Of a DNA stretch of 64,000 bases, positions 35,423 to 45,053 are shown piece after piece. Made by a program: the position numbers and the translations under genes. The notes beneath the pieces are model-generated. The model worked only from the letters and a program-made list of their open reading frames with translations, did not search any database and was not told the origin of the DNA. The DNA is from Enterocloster aldenensis (GTDB lineage Bacteria > Bacillota > Clostridia > Lachnospirales > Lachnospiraceae). The DNA lies in NCBI RefSeq assembly GCF_003434055.1, contig NZ_QVEX01000004.1, forward strand, positions 186,001-250,000, given 5' to 3'. Each line of letters begins with the position of its first letter. The stretch's first letter is position 1.

Positions 35423-35608
35423 AAATTCATTCCCGCCATCTGCCCTAAGGAATCCACCATAGGTACCCCTTAGGGCAAAGTACGCCCCACTTCGCGGCAT
35501 ATTCGGCCCCAATTCAGTCAGCGTAGCCCACTACGCCTCCTTCATCGGGGCCAAATCTCCCACAAAGTGTGACGCACAGCTGACGGAAAGCAATTTTCAG
35601 ACACGCCC
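35411..35608. repeat. Palindromic MITE, 198 bp, TA target duplication
   Basis: Flanked by TA at 35409-35410 and 35609-35610. The ends are inverted repeats (GGGCCTGTCTGAAAATT and AATTTTCAGACACGCCC, one mismatch). Inside are TGCCCTAAGG / CCTTAGGGCA and a second palindrome around GGCCCC...GGGGCC and GCGTAG...CTACGC that is missing from the 104-bp copy at 59544. TA duplication and short ends suggest mobilisation by an IS630/mariner-type transposase elsewhere. It begins within the AlkD-like gene. Confidence 0.8.
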
Positions 35609-35634
35609 TAAGGCAGGCGTGACCAGGAAAATAG

Positions 35635-35663
35635 TTGTGATATCAGATTACTTGTGCTACAAT
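35635..35663 (+). promoter_or_regulatory. Promoter of ahpC
   Basis: TTGTGA (35635-35640) and TACAAT (35658-35663) are 17 bases apart, 50 bases before the ahpC start. I see no clear PerR box. Confidence 0.6.
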
Positions 35664-35712
35664 CGAATTAATTCTGAAAACGTTGGCAATCAATACAGAA
35701 AGGAGCGTAAGT

Positions 35713-36279
35713 ATGGGCAATCTGATTAACAGGACAGTGGATGATTTTAAGGTACAGGCATATGACCAAGGCAGGTTCAGGGAGATTACCAGGGAAGACA
35801 CATTGGGACATTGGTCCGTGTTTTTCTTCTATCCTGCCGATTTCACCTTTGTATGTCCTACGGAACTTGGGGACCTGGCTGACTTCTATGATGACTTTAA
35901 AGAGGCTGGCTGCGAGATTTATTCTGTCTCAGAGGACACTCATTTTGTCCACAAGGCATGGGCGGATGCTTCGGATACCATCAAGAAGATCCGGTATCCC
36001 ATGTTAGGCGACCCCGCAGGCGTGCTGGCAAGAAGCTTCGGCGTGCTGGCGGAGGAAGAGGGCCAGGCCTTAAGGGGGACTTTTGTGGTGAACCCGGAAG
36101 GAAAGATTAAAGCGTACGAGATCCATGACATGGGTATTGGCAGGAACGCGCAGGAGCTTCTGCGCAAGGTCCAGGCAGCCCGGTTTGTGGAAGAACACGG
36201 TGACCAGGTGTGTCCTGCCAGGTGGAAACCGGGTGAGGAAACATTGACTCCCAGCCTGGATCTGGTTGGAATGCTGTAA
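35713..36279 (+). CDS. ahpC: Peroxiredoxin AhpC
   Basis: A 188-residue typical 2-Cys peroxiredoxin that reduces hydrogen and organic peroxides. Peroxidatic Cys in DFTFVCPTEL near residue 47, resolving Cys in GDQVCPARWKPGE near the C terminus, and GTFVVNPEGKIKAYE as in AhpC rather than other Prx types. ATG 35713 has AAAGGAG 10 nt upstream. The downstream gene is the likely reductant. Confidence 0.96.
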   Translation: MGNLINRTVDDFKVQAYDQGRFREITREDTLGHWSVFFFYPADFTFVCPTELGDLADFYDDFKEAGCEIYSVSEDTHFVHKAWADASDTIKKIRYPMLGDPAGVLARSFGVLAEEEGQALRGTFVVNPEGKIKAYEIHDMGIGRNAQELLRKVQAARFVEEHGDQVCPARWKPGEETLTPSLDLVGML

Positions 36280-36283
36280 GGAG

Positions 36284-36949
36284 GTGGCTGTTACGATTGA
36301 TCTTGCAAGGATTCCGGAGGAAAGCAGCCTGATTGACCAGGGGCTGAAGACACAGCTTTCCGGTATTTTCGGTAAAATGGAAGGACAGGTGGCCATAAAG
36401 GCGGTGGTGGATCTTTCAAGGGAAAAGGACTGTGAGCAGGCGGCATTTTTAAGGGCGGTTTCAGCCTTAAGTGATAAACTGGACCTGGAGCTTTATGGGC
36501 CGGATGAGGCCGGGCAGGTGCCTGAGCTTAATACGCAGTGGCTGCCCGTGACCGGGCTTTACAGGGACGGCCGGTATGGCCGGGCATCGTTTCACGGAGT
36601 GCCGGGCGGCAAGGAGATTAATTCCTTTGTGCTGGCAATCTATAACCTTGCCGGCCCCGGACAGGAGATGCCCAGGGGATTGAGGAAGAAGATTGAAAAG
36701 CTGGATAAGAAGACCAACATCAAGATCTGCGTTTCCCTGGCCTGCCATCACTGCCCGGTTGTGGTGGCTGCCTGCCAGCGTATTGCCATCCTCAATCCGA
36801 ACATTGAGGCTGAGATGATTGATGCGGCGCTTTATGAGGACCTGGTGGCAAAATATGATATCAAGAGGATACCCATGATGATCTTTAATGACAGCGAAAT
36901 CCACATGGGCGGCAAGGAAATTGAGGAAATCGTCACTTTGTTAAAATAA
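36284..36949 (+). CDS. Stand-alone AhpF N-terminal-domain-like disulfide reductant
   Basis: About 221 residues with the tandem thioredoxin fold of the AhpF N-terminal domain: first fold without active Cys, second with CVSLACHHCPVVVAACQ (CHHC) and a cis-Pro loop KRIPMMIF. It lacks the flavin reductase part of full AhpF, so electrons must come from a separate thioredoxin reductase (inference). The start is uncertain: AAGGAGG overlaps the ahpC stop, but the codons at ideal spacing are GTT, ACG and ATT; GTG 36284 and TTG 36266 are the only standard starts nearby. Operon with ahpC. Confidence 0.8.
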   Translation: MAVTIDLARIPEESSLIDQGLKTQLSGIFGKMEGQVAIKAVVDLSREKDCEQAAFLRAVSALSDKLDLELYGPDEAGQVPELNTQWLPVTGLYRDGRYGRASFHGVPGGKEINSFVLAIYNLAGPGQEMPRGLRKKIEKLDKKTNIKICVSLACHHCPVVVAACQRIAILNPNIEAEMIDAALYEDLVAKYDIKRIPMMIFNDSEIHMGGKEIEEIVTLLK

Positions 36950-37194
36950 TAACTAAAAAATGGAAAATAAAGCAAAAAATTCGTGAAATATTTACAAAAG
37001 TCAGACCTGTTATTGATAAAAAACTGTAAGAATTTTAAGAAATAAATATAATGTGTTGCAAATCTATGTGCATTATGCTATATTGGTTTTAGACAAATAA
37101 TGGTGCTGAGATGATGAGAGCATAGTAGAACGACAGAAATGTTGGTTTAACGCTATGCTCTTTTTTGTTTTTGTTTGAGAGGGAGGGGATTCCA
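36950..37194 (+). promoter_or_regulatory. glpP leader: promoter and leader terminator
   Basis: TTGCAA (37056-37061) and TATATT (37079-37084), 17 bases apart, form a clear promoter. The transcribed leader folds GAGAGCATAG (37116-37125) with CTATGCTCT (37153-37161), followed by TTTTTTG and TTTTTG runs: an intrinsic terminator ahead of the coding start. Since the first gene is a GlpP-type antiterminator, it is probably the protein's own target, opened when glycerol-3-phosphate is present. Upstream of the promoter the gap is AT-rich and empty. Confidence 0.7.
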
Positions 37195-37764
37195 ATGGAC
37201 CAGAAGTTTTACGACCTGATTGAATCAAACCCGGTCATAGCGGCTGTTAAGGACATAGACGGACTGAATGCCTGCTGTGCCAGGGAAGAAATCAAGGTGG
37301 TATTCATTCTATTCGGGGACATATGCAACATCGGCACGATTGTCAGCCAGATCAAGCAGGCAGATAAAGTGGCAATGGTACACGTTGACCTGATAACAGG
37401 ACTCAGCGGCAAGGAAGTGGCAGTTGACTTCATAAAGAACAATACATTGGCGGACGGCATCATTTCCACGAAACCCGCGCTGATCAAGCGGGCCAGGGAG
37501 CTGTCCCTTTATACGACACTCAGGGTATTCGTGCTGGATTCCATGGCATTTGAGAACATTGAACATCAGATGGCCGTGGCCAGACCTGACATCATAGAAA
37601 TCCTGCCGGGGCTTATGCCAAAGGTAATCCGCAGGGTGTGCAGACTGGTCCGGGTACCGGTCATTGCAGGGGGACTTATATCAGACAAGGAGGATGTGAT
37701 GGCTGCATTGTCAGCCGGGGCCATATCCGTTTCAACAACCAACCCAAAAGTATGGCTCATGTGA
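37195..37764 (+). CDS. glpP: Glycerol-3-phosphate-responsive antiterminator
   Basis: A 189-residue TIM-barrel RNA-binding regulator. Seen: NPVIAAVKDIDGLNACC at the start, VVFILFGDICNIGTIV, VHVDLITGLSGKEVAVDFI, GIISTKPALIKRA, EILPGLMPKVIRR and VIAGGLISDKEDV, all standard in GlpP. With glycerol-3-phosphate bound it prevents termination in glp leader RNAs. ATG 37195 follows GAGGGAGGGG. It heads the glycerol locus and has its own leader terminator. Confidence 0.95.
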   Translation: MDQKFYDLIESNPVIAAVKDIDGLNACCAREEIKVVFILFGDICNIGTIVSQIKQADKVAMVHVDLITGLSGKEVAVDFIKNNTLADGIISTKPALIKRARELSLYTTLRVFVLDSMAFENIEHQMAVARPDIIEILPGLMPKVIRRVCRLVRVPVIAGGLISDKEDVMAALSAGAISVSTTNPKVWLM

Positions 37765-37824
37765 CACAAAGGATATTAAAGCGGAACTGAACTGGATTCC
37801 ACGGGGAATGGAAGACAGTTTTAG

Positions 37825-39444
<1,620 letters not shown>

Positions 39445-39495
39445 TCGTACGGGGTATGGAACTGTTGATGACAAATTAGACAAGGGGGTTTCTAT

Positions 39496-40209
39496 ATGTT
39501 GCCATATATTGCGGAGTTTTTAGGAACAATGATACTGATACTTTTAGGTGACGGTGTTGTGGCTAACGTTACGCTGAACAAATCCGGTATGAAGGGCGCC
39601 GGTTCCATCCAGATTACCTTTGCATGGGGCCTTGCGGTCATGCTGCCCGCCTTCATCTTCGGCGCTGCGTCCGGCGCGCATTTTAACCCGGCCCTGACCA
39701 TTGCCCTGGCAGTGGACGGCAGCCTGGCATGGGGACTGGTTCCCGGATACATAGTGGCACAGTTCGCAGGCGCTTTCGTGGGCGCGGTCCTGGTTTACCT
39801 GCTGTTCAAGGATCAGTTTGACGCAACGGAGTCAGCTGCAACCAAGCTGGGTGTTTTCTCAACAGGACCATCTGTCCCGAATATGGGACGCAACATCTTA
39901 AGTGAAGCAATCGGCACATTCGTACTTGTATTTGCCATAAAGGGTATTGGCCAGGTAGCAGGTATTCCCGCAGGCGTTGATAAACTGCTGGTATTCGGGA
40001 TTATCGTATCCATCGGCATGTCCCTTGGCGGACTGACCGGTTATGCCATCAACCCGGCACGTGACCTTGGACCCCGTATTGCACATGCAGTGCTTCCGAT
40101 TAAGGGCAAAGGCGGTTCCAACTGGGGGTATGCTCCGGTTGTCATCATCGGGCCGGTTGTGGGAGCAGTGGTTGCGGCATTACTGTACCAGGCAATTCCG
40201 TGGGCATGA
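39496..40209 (+). CDS. glpF: Glycerol uptake facilitator (MIP/aquaglyceroporin)
   Basis: A 237-residue channel with six helices and two NPA half-helices: SGAHFNPALTIAL and GYAINPARDLGPR. The Asp-Leu-Gly-Pro-Arg after the second NPA marks glycerol-permeable members. It passes glycerol into the cell for GlpK. It starts 52 bases after glpK behind AAGGGGG and is followed by a strong terminator. Confidence 0.95.
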   Translation: MLPYIAEFLGTMILILLGDGVVANVTLNKSGMKGAGSIQITFAWGLAVMLPAFIFGAASGAHFNPALTIALAVDGSLAWGLVPGYIVAQFAGAFVGAVLVYLLFKDQFDATESAATKLGVFSTGPSVPNMGRNILSEAIGTFVLVFAIKGIGQVAGIPAGVDKLLVFGIIVSIGMSLGGLTGYAINPARDLGPRIAHAVLPIKGKGGSNWGYAPVVIIGPVVGAVVAALLYQAIPWA

Positions 40210-40249
40210 ATCAGTTTTAAATAATTACATATTGATTGCGTGAGAGTGG

Positions 40250-40297
40250 AGCGGAGCAAATGGGTATGGAAACATACCTTGTTTGCTCCGCTTTTTA
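40250..40297 (+). terminator. Terminator or attenuator after glpF
   Basis: AGCGGAGCAAA pairs with TTTGCTCCGCT, with an inner GGTATG / CATACC stem and a GAAA loop, then TTTTTAT. It lies only 31 bases before the next glp gene, so it may be a second GlpP-controlled site or a partial terminator. Confidence 0.8.
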
Positions 40298-40327
40298 TGA
40301 GGCAGTCGAAGGAAGGGAACGAGGAAA

Positions 40328-41767
40328 ATGTATGACGTAATAATAATCGGAGCCGGAGTTGCAGGCTCTGCATCTGCAAGGGAGCTGTCCAGATATAAGG
40401 TAAATGCCTGTGTGCTGGAAAGGGAGGAGGATGTGTGCTGCGGGACTTCCAAGGCCAACAGCGCAATTGTCCATGCCGGATATGACGCGGCAGAAGGCTC
40501 CCTGATGGCAAAGCTGAATGTGGAGGGCAACCAGATGATGCCCGGTCTTGCAAGGGAACTGGACTTCCCCTTTAAACAGTGCGGATCCTTTGTGGTATGC
40601 CTGGACGAAGAGCAGCTGCCCGACCTTCAGGCACTTTATGAGAGAGGCGTGGCAAACGGGGTGAAGGATATGGAAGTCATCACGGATAAGGCCAGAATCA
40701 GGGAAATGGAGCCTAACCTGACCGACCAGGTGGCGGGAGTCCTCTATGCACCGACCGCAGGAATCGTATGTCCGTTCAACTTAAACATTGCATTGGCTGA
40801 AAATGCATATACAAACGGTATTGACTTCAAGTTTAATACGGAAGTCCTTAGTATTGAGAAGATTGAAGGAGGCTGGGCCCTGAACACAAACCAGGGTGTG
40901 TATGAGACCAGATATGTGGTTAATGCATCCGGCGTCCATGCTGACACATTCCACAACATGGTCAGCCAGACAAAGATTCACATCACCCCAAGGCGGGGCG
41001 ATTACTGTCTGCTGGATAAGAGCGCGGGAAACCATGTGAGCCGTACCATCTTTGCACTGCCTGGAAAGTATGGGAAGGGCGTACTGGTATCTCCCACGGT
41101 CCACGGCAACCTGATAGTAGGGCCCACAGCCATAGATATTGAAGACAGGGAAGCCACGGCAACCACGAGGCAGGGCCTGGACGAACTGATTGACAAGGCG
41201 GGGATGAATGTGAAGAACCTGCCCATGAGGCAGGTAATTACCTCATTTGCAGGCTTAAGGGCCCATGAGGACCATCATGAATTCATCATTGAGGAACTTG
41301 AAGACGCGCCTGGATTCGTGGACTGTGCCGGTATCGAATCGCCTGGCCTTACCAGCTGCCCGGCTATCGGCAGGATGGTGGCAGGCATACTGAAAGACAA
41401 GATGGGGCTTGAGCCCAATCCTGATTTTGTGGGAACCAGAAAAGGCATCCTGGATCCGGACACCCTTACAAAGGAAGAGCGGGCAAAGCTGATTCAGGAA
41501 AAACCGGCTTACGGCAACATCATCTGCCGGTGTGAGATGGTGACGGAAGGGGAAATCCTGGATGCGATCCACCGGCCCCTTGGCGCCCGCTCACTGGACG
41601 GCATCAAGCGCAGGACCAGGGCGGGAATGGGACGGTGCCAGGCCGGGTTCTGCACGCCAAGGTCCATGGAACTGCTTCACCGGGAACTGGGGCTCCCCAT
41701 GACGGAGATAACCAAGTCGGGCGGGGACTCGAAGCTTGTAGTGGGAACCAACAAGGATAGGATATAG
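40328..41767 (+). CDS. FAD-dependent glycerol-3-phosphate dehydrogenase-like protein (GlpA/GlpO type)
   Basis: A 479-residue flavoprotein. N-terminal FAD fold VIIIGAGVAGSASARELSRY, DAO domain, SFAGLRAHEDHHEFIIEE, and a C-terminal BFD-like region with Cys in NIICRCEMVTEGE and GMGRCQAGFC, likely a 2Fe-2S centre. In Firmicutes this type occurs with GlpK/GlpF and oxidises glycerol-3-phosphate to DHAP. With the two following genes it probably forms an anaerobic complex in place of classical GlpABC (inference). ATG 40328 follows GGGAACGAGGAAA. Confidence 0.85.
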   Translation: MYDVIIIGAGVAGSASARELSRYKVNACVLEREEDVCCGTSKANSAIVHAGYDAAEGSLMAKLNVEGNQMMPGLARELDFPFKQCGSFVVCLDEEQLPDLQALYERGVANGVKDMEVITDKARIREMEPNLTDQVAGVLYAPTAGIVCPFNLNIALAENAYTNGIDFKFNTEVLSIEKIEGGWALNTNQGVYETRYVVNASGVHADTFHNMVSQTKIHITPRRGDYCLLDKSAGNHVSRTIFALPGKYGKGVLVSPTVHGNLIVGPTAIDIEDREATATTRQGLDELIDKAGMNVKNLPMRQVITSFAGLRAHEDHHEFIIEELEDAPGFVDCAGIESPGLTSCPAIGRMVAGILKDKMGLEPNPDFVGTRKGILDPDTLTKEERAKLIQEKPAYGNIICRCEMVTEGEILDAIHRPLGARSLDGIKRRTRAGMGRCQAGFCTPRSMELLHRELGLPMTEITKSGGDSKLVVGTNKDRI

Positions 41768-41782
41768 AAAGGAGCGCTTAAG

Positions 41783-43048
41783 ATGAAAGAATATGATATC
41801 GTCATAATCGGCGGCGGTCCAGCGGGTCTTGCTGCAGCTGTGTCGGCCAGGGACAATGGGATTGAAAGCATCCTGATACTGGAACGCGACAGGGAACTGG
41901 GAGGAATCTTAAACCAGTGCATCCACAATGGTTTCGGTCTCCACACATTTAAGGAAGAGCTTACAGGGCCGGAATACGCGGCCCGCTATGAGGAACAGGT
42001 GTTCCGGCGGGGCATTGAGTACAAATTAAACACCATGGTCATGGATATCAGCCATGATAAGGTGGTGACAGCCATGAACCGGGAGGAGGGCCTGTTTGAA
42101 ATCCAGGCCAAGGCCGTAATCCTGGCAATGGGCTGCAGGGAGCGCTCCAGAGGCGCGCTGAACATTCCGGGTTACCGTCCGGCCGGTATATTCTCCGCGG
42201 GTACGGCGCAGCGTCTGGTGAACATGGAAGGCTTCATGCCCGGGCGGGAAGTGGTGATCCTGGGGTCCGGCGACATCGGCCTTATCATGGCAAGGCGTAT
42301 GACCCTGGAAGGCGCCAAGGTCAAGGTGGTGGCTGAGCTGATGCCTTATTCCGGAGGCCTGAAGCGTAACATCGTGCAGTGCCTGAATGACTATGACATC
42401 CCCCTGAAGCTGAGCCATACCGTGGTGGATATCCGGGGCAAGGAACGGCTTACGGGAATCACCTTGGCGGCTGTGGATGAAAAAGGAAAACCCATTCCAG
42501 GAACCGAGGAGGATTATACCTGCGACACCCTGCTTCTGTCCGTGGGCCTGATTCCTGAGAATGAACTGTCCGGCTCCATGGGCGTGGAGATGAACCGCGT
42601 CACATCCGGCCCGGTTGTCAATGAAAGCCTGGAAACCAACATTGAAGGCGTATTTGCCTGCGGCAATGTACTTCACGTGCATGACCTGGTGGACTTTGTG
42701 TCCGAGGAAGCCGCGGCAGCCGGAAAGAATGCGGCCAAATATGTGATGGATGGGGAACGGGCCAGGGGCGGACAGGAAATCGTCCTGAAGGCAGTGGACG
42801 GAGTCCGCTATACGGTTCCGTGCACGGTCCATCCGGAGCAGATGGAGGATACCCAGATTGTCCGGTTCCGTGTGGGGAATGTCTACAAGAACTGTTATAT
42901 CGGAGTATACTTTGATGATGAACGGGTGATGCATAGGAAACGTCCGGTAATGGCTCCCGGTGAGATGGAGGAGATTAAGCTGGAAAAAGATAAATTACTA
43001 TTGCATCCGGAACTTAAGACCATTACAATAAAGGTAGAGGAGGCATAA
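41783..43048 (+). CDS. Pyridine-nucleotide-disulfide-type FAD oxidoreductase (glycerol operon)
   Basis: A 421-residue flavoprotein with FAD motif IVIIGGGPAGLAAAVSARDNG, a second dinucleotide fold EVVILGSGDIGLIMARRM, and GVFACGNVLHVHDLVDFV closing the FAD site. The C-terminal 90 residues are a separate beta-rich part. It sits 15 bases after the GlpA-like gene and 3 bases before the DUF1667 gene, the conserved trio in many anaerobes; it probably passes electrons from the dehydrogenase to NAD or another carrier. Confidence 0.85.
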   Translation: MKEYDIVIIGGGPAGLAAAVSARDNGIESILILERDRELGGILNQCIHNGFGLHTFKEELTGPEYAARYEEQVFRRGIEYKLNTMVMDISHDKVVTAMNREEGLFEIQAKAVILAMGCRERSRGALNIPGYRPAGIFSAGTAQRLVNMEGFMPGREVVILGSGDIGLIMARRMTLEGAKVKVVAELMPYSGGLKRNIVQCLNDYDIPLKLSHTVVDIRGKERLTGITLAAVDEKGKPIPGTEEDYTCDTLLLSVGLIPENELSGSMGVEMNRVTSGPVVNESLETNIEGVFACGNVLHVHDLVDFVSEEAAAAGKNAAKYVMDGERARGGQEIVLKAVDGVRYTVPCTVHPEQMEDTQIVRFRVGNVYKNCYIGVYFDDERVMHRKRPVMAPGEMEEIKLEKDKLLLHPELKTITIKVEEA

Positions 43049-43051
43049 ACC

Positions 43052-43408
43052 ATGGAAAAGAGGGAACTTATCTGTATCGGTTGTCCAATGGGATGTCCTC
43101 TGACCGTTCAACTGGAGGACGGGGAAATCTTAAGCATCACAGGCCAGACCTGCAAGAGGGGGGAGGTATATGCCAGGAACGAGGTTACCAACCCCACCAG
43201 GATTGTCACATCCACCGTCATGGTGGAAGGCGGCAAGGTGGGAAGGGTTTCCGTCAAGACAAAGGACAGTATACCCAAGGGAAAGATTTTCCAGTGTGTC
43301 AAGGCCTTAAAGGGCGTGACCGTAAAGGCACCTGTGCATATTGGCGATGTGATTGTTGCCAATGTGGCTGATACGGGAGTGGACATTGTAGCAACCAGGA
43401 ATGCATGA
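43052..43408 (+). CDS. DUF1667 protein, third part of the glycerol-3-phosphate dehydrogenase trio
   Basis: A 118-residue protein. N-terminal Cys set ICIGCPMGCPL and a later TCKRGEVYARNE give four Cys suitable for an Fe-S cluster; the remainder (FQCVKALKGVTVKAPVHIGD) is typical of DUF1667. It always appears with the two flavoproteins above and is probably their electron-transfer subunit. It starts 3 bases after the previous stop, with AGAGGAGG inside the 3' end of that gene. Confidence 0.85.
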   Translation: MEKRELICIGCPMGCPLTVQLEDGEILSITGQTCKRGEVYARNEVTNPTRIVTSTVMVEGGKVGRVSVKTKDSIPKGKIFQCVKALKGVTVKAPVHIGDVIVANVADTGVDIVATRNA

Positions 43409-43410
43409 GT

Positions 43411-43487
43411 GGAACGTCCGCGGCAGGGAACCTTAGCGGGAAGGAGTGGAACGTCTGCGATAGGAAAAACTTCGCGGAAAGCAGCAG
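43411..43487 (+). repeat. Two hairpin units downstream of the glycerol operon
   Basis: Units starting GGAACGTCCGCGGCAGGGAA (43411) and GGAACGTCTGCGATAGGAAA (43448) belong to the same family as those before glpK: a GC stem around a purine-rich loop. Together with 37841-37940 they bracket the glpK-to-DUF1667 block. The rest of the gap to 43641 has only a GC-rich palindromic patch near 43540-43560. Confidence 0.6.
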
Positions 43488-43641
43488 ATAGTCGGCAGCT
43501 GTCCGGATGGAATCTGAAAGCGGCAGGAATGGAGCTTTCGGCGTCCGCCGGACAGCGGCCGGCTTCCTGTGGTTCATGAAGCAGGGCGGCAACTAACAGA
43601 CGGGCCGTATGAAACCGGCCTCAGGTAAAGGAGGACTTTAC

Positions 43642-43836
43642 ATGGAGAAAAAGCAGCTGGACATCAACAACATGAACGGAATCACGGAAGAAGAGGATAA
43701 AACCTGCGGTCTTAATGATATGAACTGCGTGGCGGAAGAAGAGGATAAGACCTGCGGCCTCAATGACATGAACTGTGTGGCGGAAGAAGAGGACAAGACC
43801 TGCGGCCTCAACGACATGAACTGTTTAGGCGAGTAG
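43642..43836 (+). CDS. Small acidic protein of three 16-residue Cys repeats
   Basis: A 64-residue protein: leader MEKKQLDINNMNGIT, then EEEDKTCGLNDMNCVA three times (last copy ends CLGE). Each copy has two Cys spaced C-x5-C in an acidic setting, six Cys in all. The 48-bp DNA copies differ almost only at silent third positions, so the peptide is under selection. No known family. AAAGGAGG lies before ATG 43642, and a terminator-like hairpin follows. Possibly a metal- or cluster-binding peptide or a multi-core precursor; no modifying enzyme is obvious nearby. It sits between the glycerol and dihydroxyacetone operons. Confidence 0.75.
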   Translation: MEKKQLDINNMNGITEEEDKTCGLNDMNCVAEEEDKTCGLNDMNCVAEEEDKTCGLNDMNCLGE

Positions 43837-43843
43837 CAGGGGA

Positions 43844-43882
43844 CACAAAGCAGAGACTCCCGGAGGGAGTCCCTGCTTTGTG
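43844..43882 (+). terminator. Hairpin after the Cys-repeat gene
   Basis: Eighteen-base arms CACAAAGCAGAGACTCCC / GGGAGTCCCTGCTTTGTG with one mismatch and a 3-base loop. There is no T-run, so it may be a processing or stability hairpin rather than a full terminator. A second palindrome lies at about 43896-43935. Confidence 0.55.
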
Positions 43883-43976
43883 CGGTATTATAAGAGGCTG
43901 CAGACGGTCCTTTTTGAGACGGACCCTGCAGGCCGTCATTGGAAATCTATCATAATAATATAAGGGGGTTCGCAAT

Positions 43977-44963
43977 ATGAAGAAATTTATCAACGATGTA
44001 GCGCTGGTAGAGGAACAGATGATTCAAGGTATGGTCAAGGCTTATCCGCAGTATCTGAGAAAGCTGGACTGCGGCAACGTTGTGGTGCGCGCGCATAAGA
44101 AGGAGGGCAAGGTTGCCCTGATCAGCGGCGGCGGCAGCGGACATGAGCCTGCCCACGGCGGATTCGTGGGAACCGGAATGCTGGATGCGGCAGTGGCAGG
44201 AGCAGTGTTTACCTCCCCGACCCCGGACCAGATTTATGAGGGCATCAAGGCGGTTGCAACGGACGCAGGCGTGCTTATGGTTGTCAAGAACTACACGGGC
44301 GACGTGATGAATTTTGAGATGGCTGCTGAGATGGCCGAGATGGAGGGAATCACGGTCAGACACGTGGTGACCAACGATGATGTAGCGGTTAAGGACAGTC
44401 TTTATACCGTGGGGCGCAGGGGCGTGGCCGGAACCATTTTCGTACATAAGATCGCGGGCGCGCTGGCAGAGGAAGGCGGAACCCTGGATGAGGTGCAGGC
44501 CGTTGCCCAGAAGGTCATTGATAATGTGAGGACCATGGGCGCTGCCATAGAGCCGTGTATGGTTCCCGCGGCTGGAAAGCCGGGGTTTGAACTGTCAGAC
44601 GATGAGATGGAAGTGGGAATCGGCATCCATGGGGAGCCGGGGACACACAGGGAATCCATGAAGACAGCGGATGAGATAACGGATATGCTTCTGGAGCAGA
44701 TCCTGGGGGATATTGATTATAATGGTTCTGAGGTTGCTGTTATGATTAATGGCGCGGGCGCAACGCCTCTCATGGAGCTGTTCATCATCAATAACCATGT
44801 GTCGGATGTGCTGGCTGAAAAGGGAATCAAGGTTTACAAGACAATGGTGGGAGAGTACATGACATCCATTGAGATGCAGGGCTTCTCCATTTCCCTGCTG
44901 CGTCTGGATGAGGAGCTCAAGAGGCTTTTGGATGCTCCGGCAGATACGCCGGCTCTTCGATAG
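43977..44963 (+). CDS. dhaK: Dihydroxyacetone kinase subunit DhaK
   Basis: A 328-residue DhaK, which binds dihydroxyacetone covalently through a His hemiaminal. Seen: ISGGGSGHEPAHGGFVGTGML and VKNYTGDVMNFEMA around the pocket and the substrate His218 in GIGIHGEPGT. It hands the sugar to the ADP-bound DhaL for phosphorylation. AAGGGGG lies before ATG 43977. First gene of dhaKLM. Confidence 0.96.
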   Translation: MKKFINDVALVEEQMIQGMVKAYPQYLRKLDCGNVVVRAHKKEGKVALISGGGSGHEPAHGGFVGTGMLDAAVAGAVFTSPTPDQIYEGIKAVATDAGVLMVVKNYTGDVMNFEMAAEMAEMEGITVRHVVTNDDVAVKDSLYTVGRRGVAGTIFVHKIAGALAEEGGTLDEVQAVAQKVIDNVRTMGAAIEPCMVPAAGKPGFELSDDEMEVGIGIHGEPGTHRESMKTADEITDMLLEQILGDIDYNGSEVAVMINGAGATPLMELFIINNHVSDVLAEKGIKVYKTMVGEYMTSIEMQGFSISLLRLDEELKRLLDAPADTPALR

Positions 44964-45053
44964 GGACCGGTTGAACGGATTATTTCCCCGCCTGTACCGG
45001 GCGGGGATTTTATAATGATTATGATGTGAGAAATTCTCAGAAAGGTGGTCACC

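Noticed and set aside
43687..43830. CRISPR-like or non-coding 48-bp repeats
   Set aside because: No spacers, and differences are almost only silent, so it is coding.
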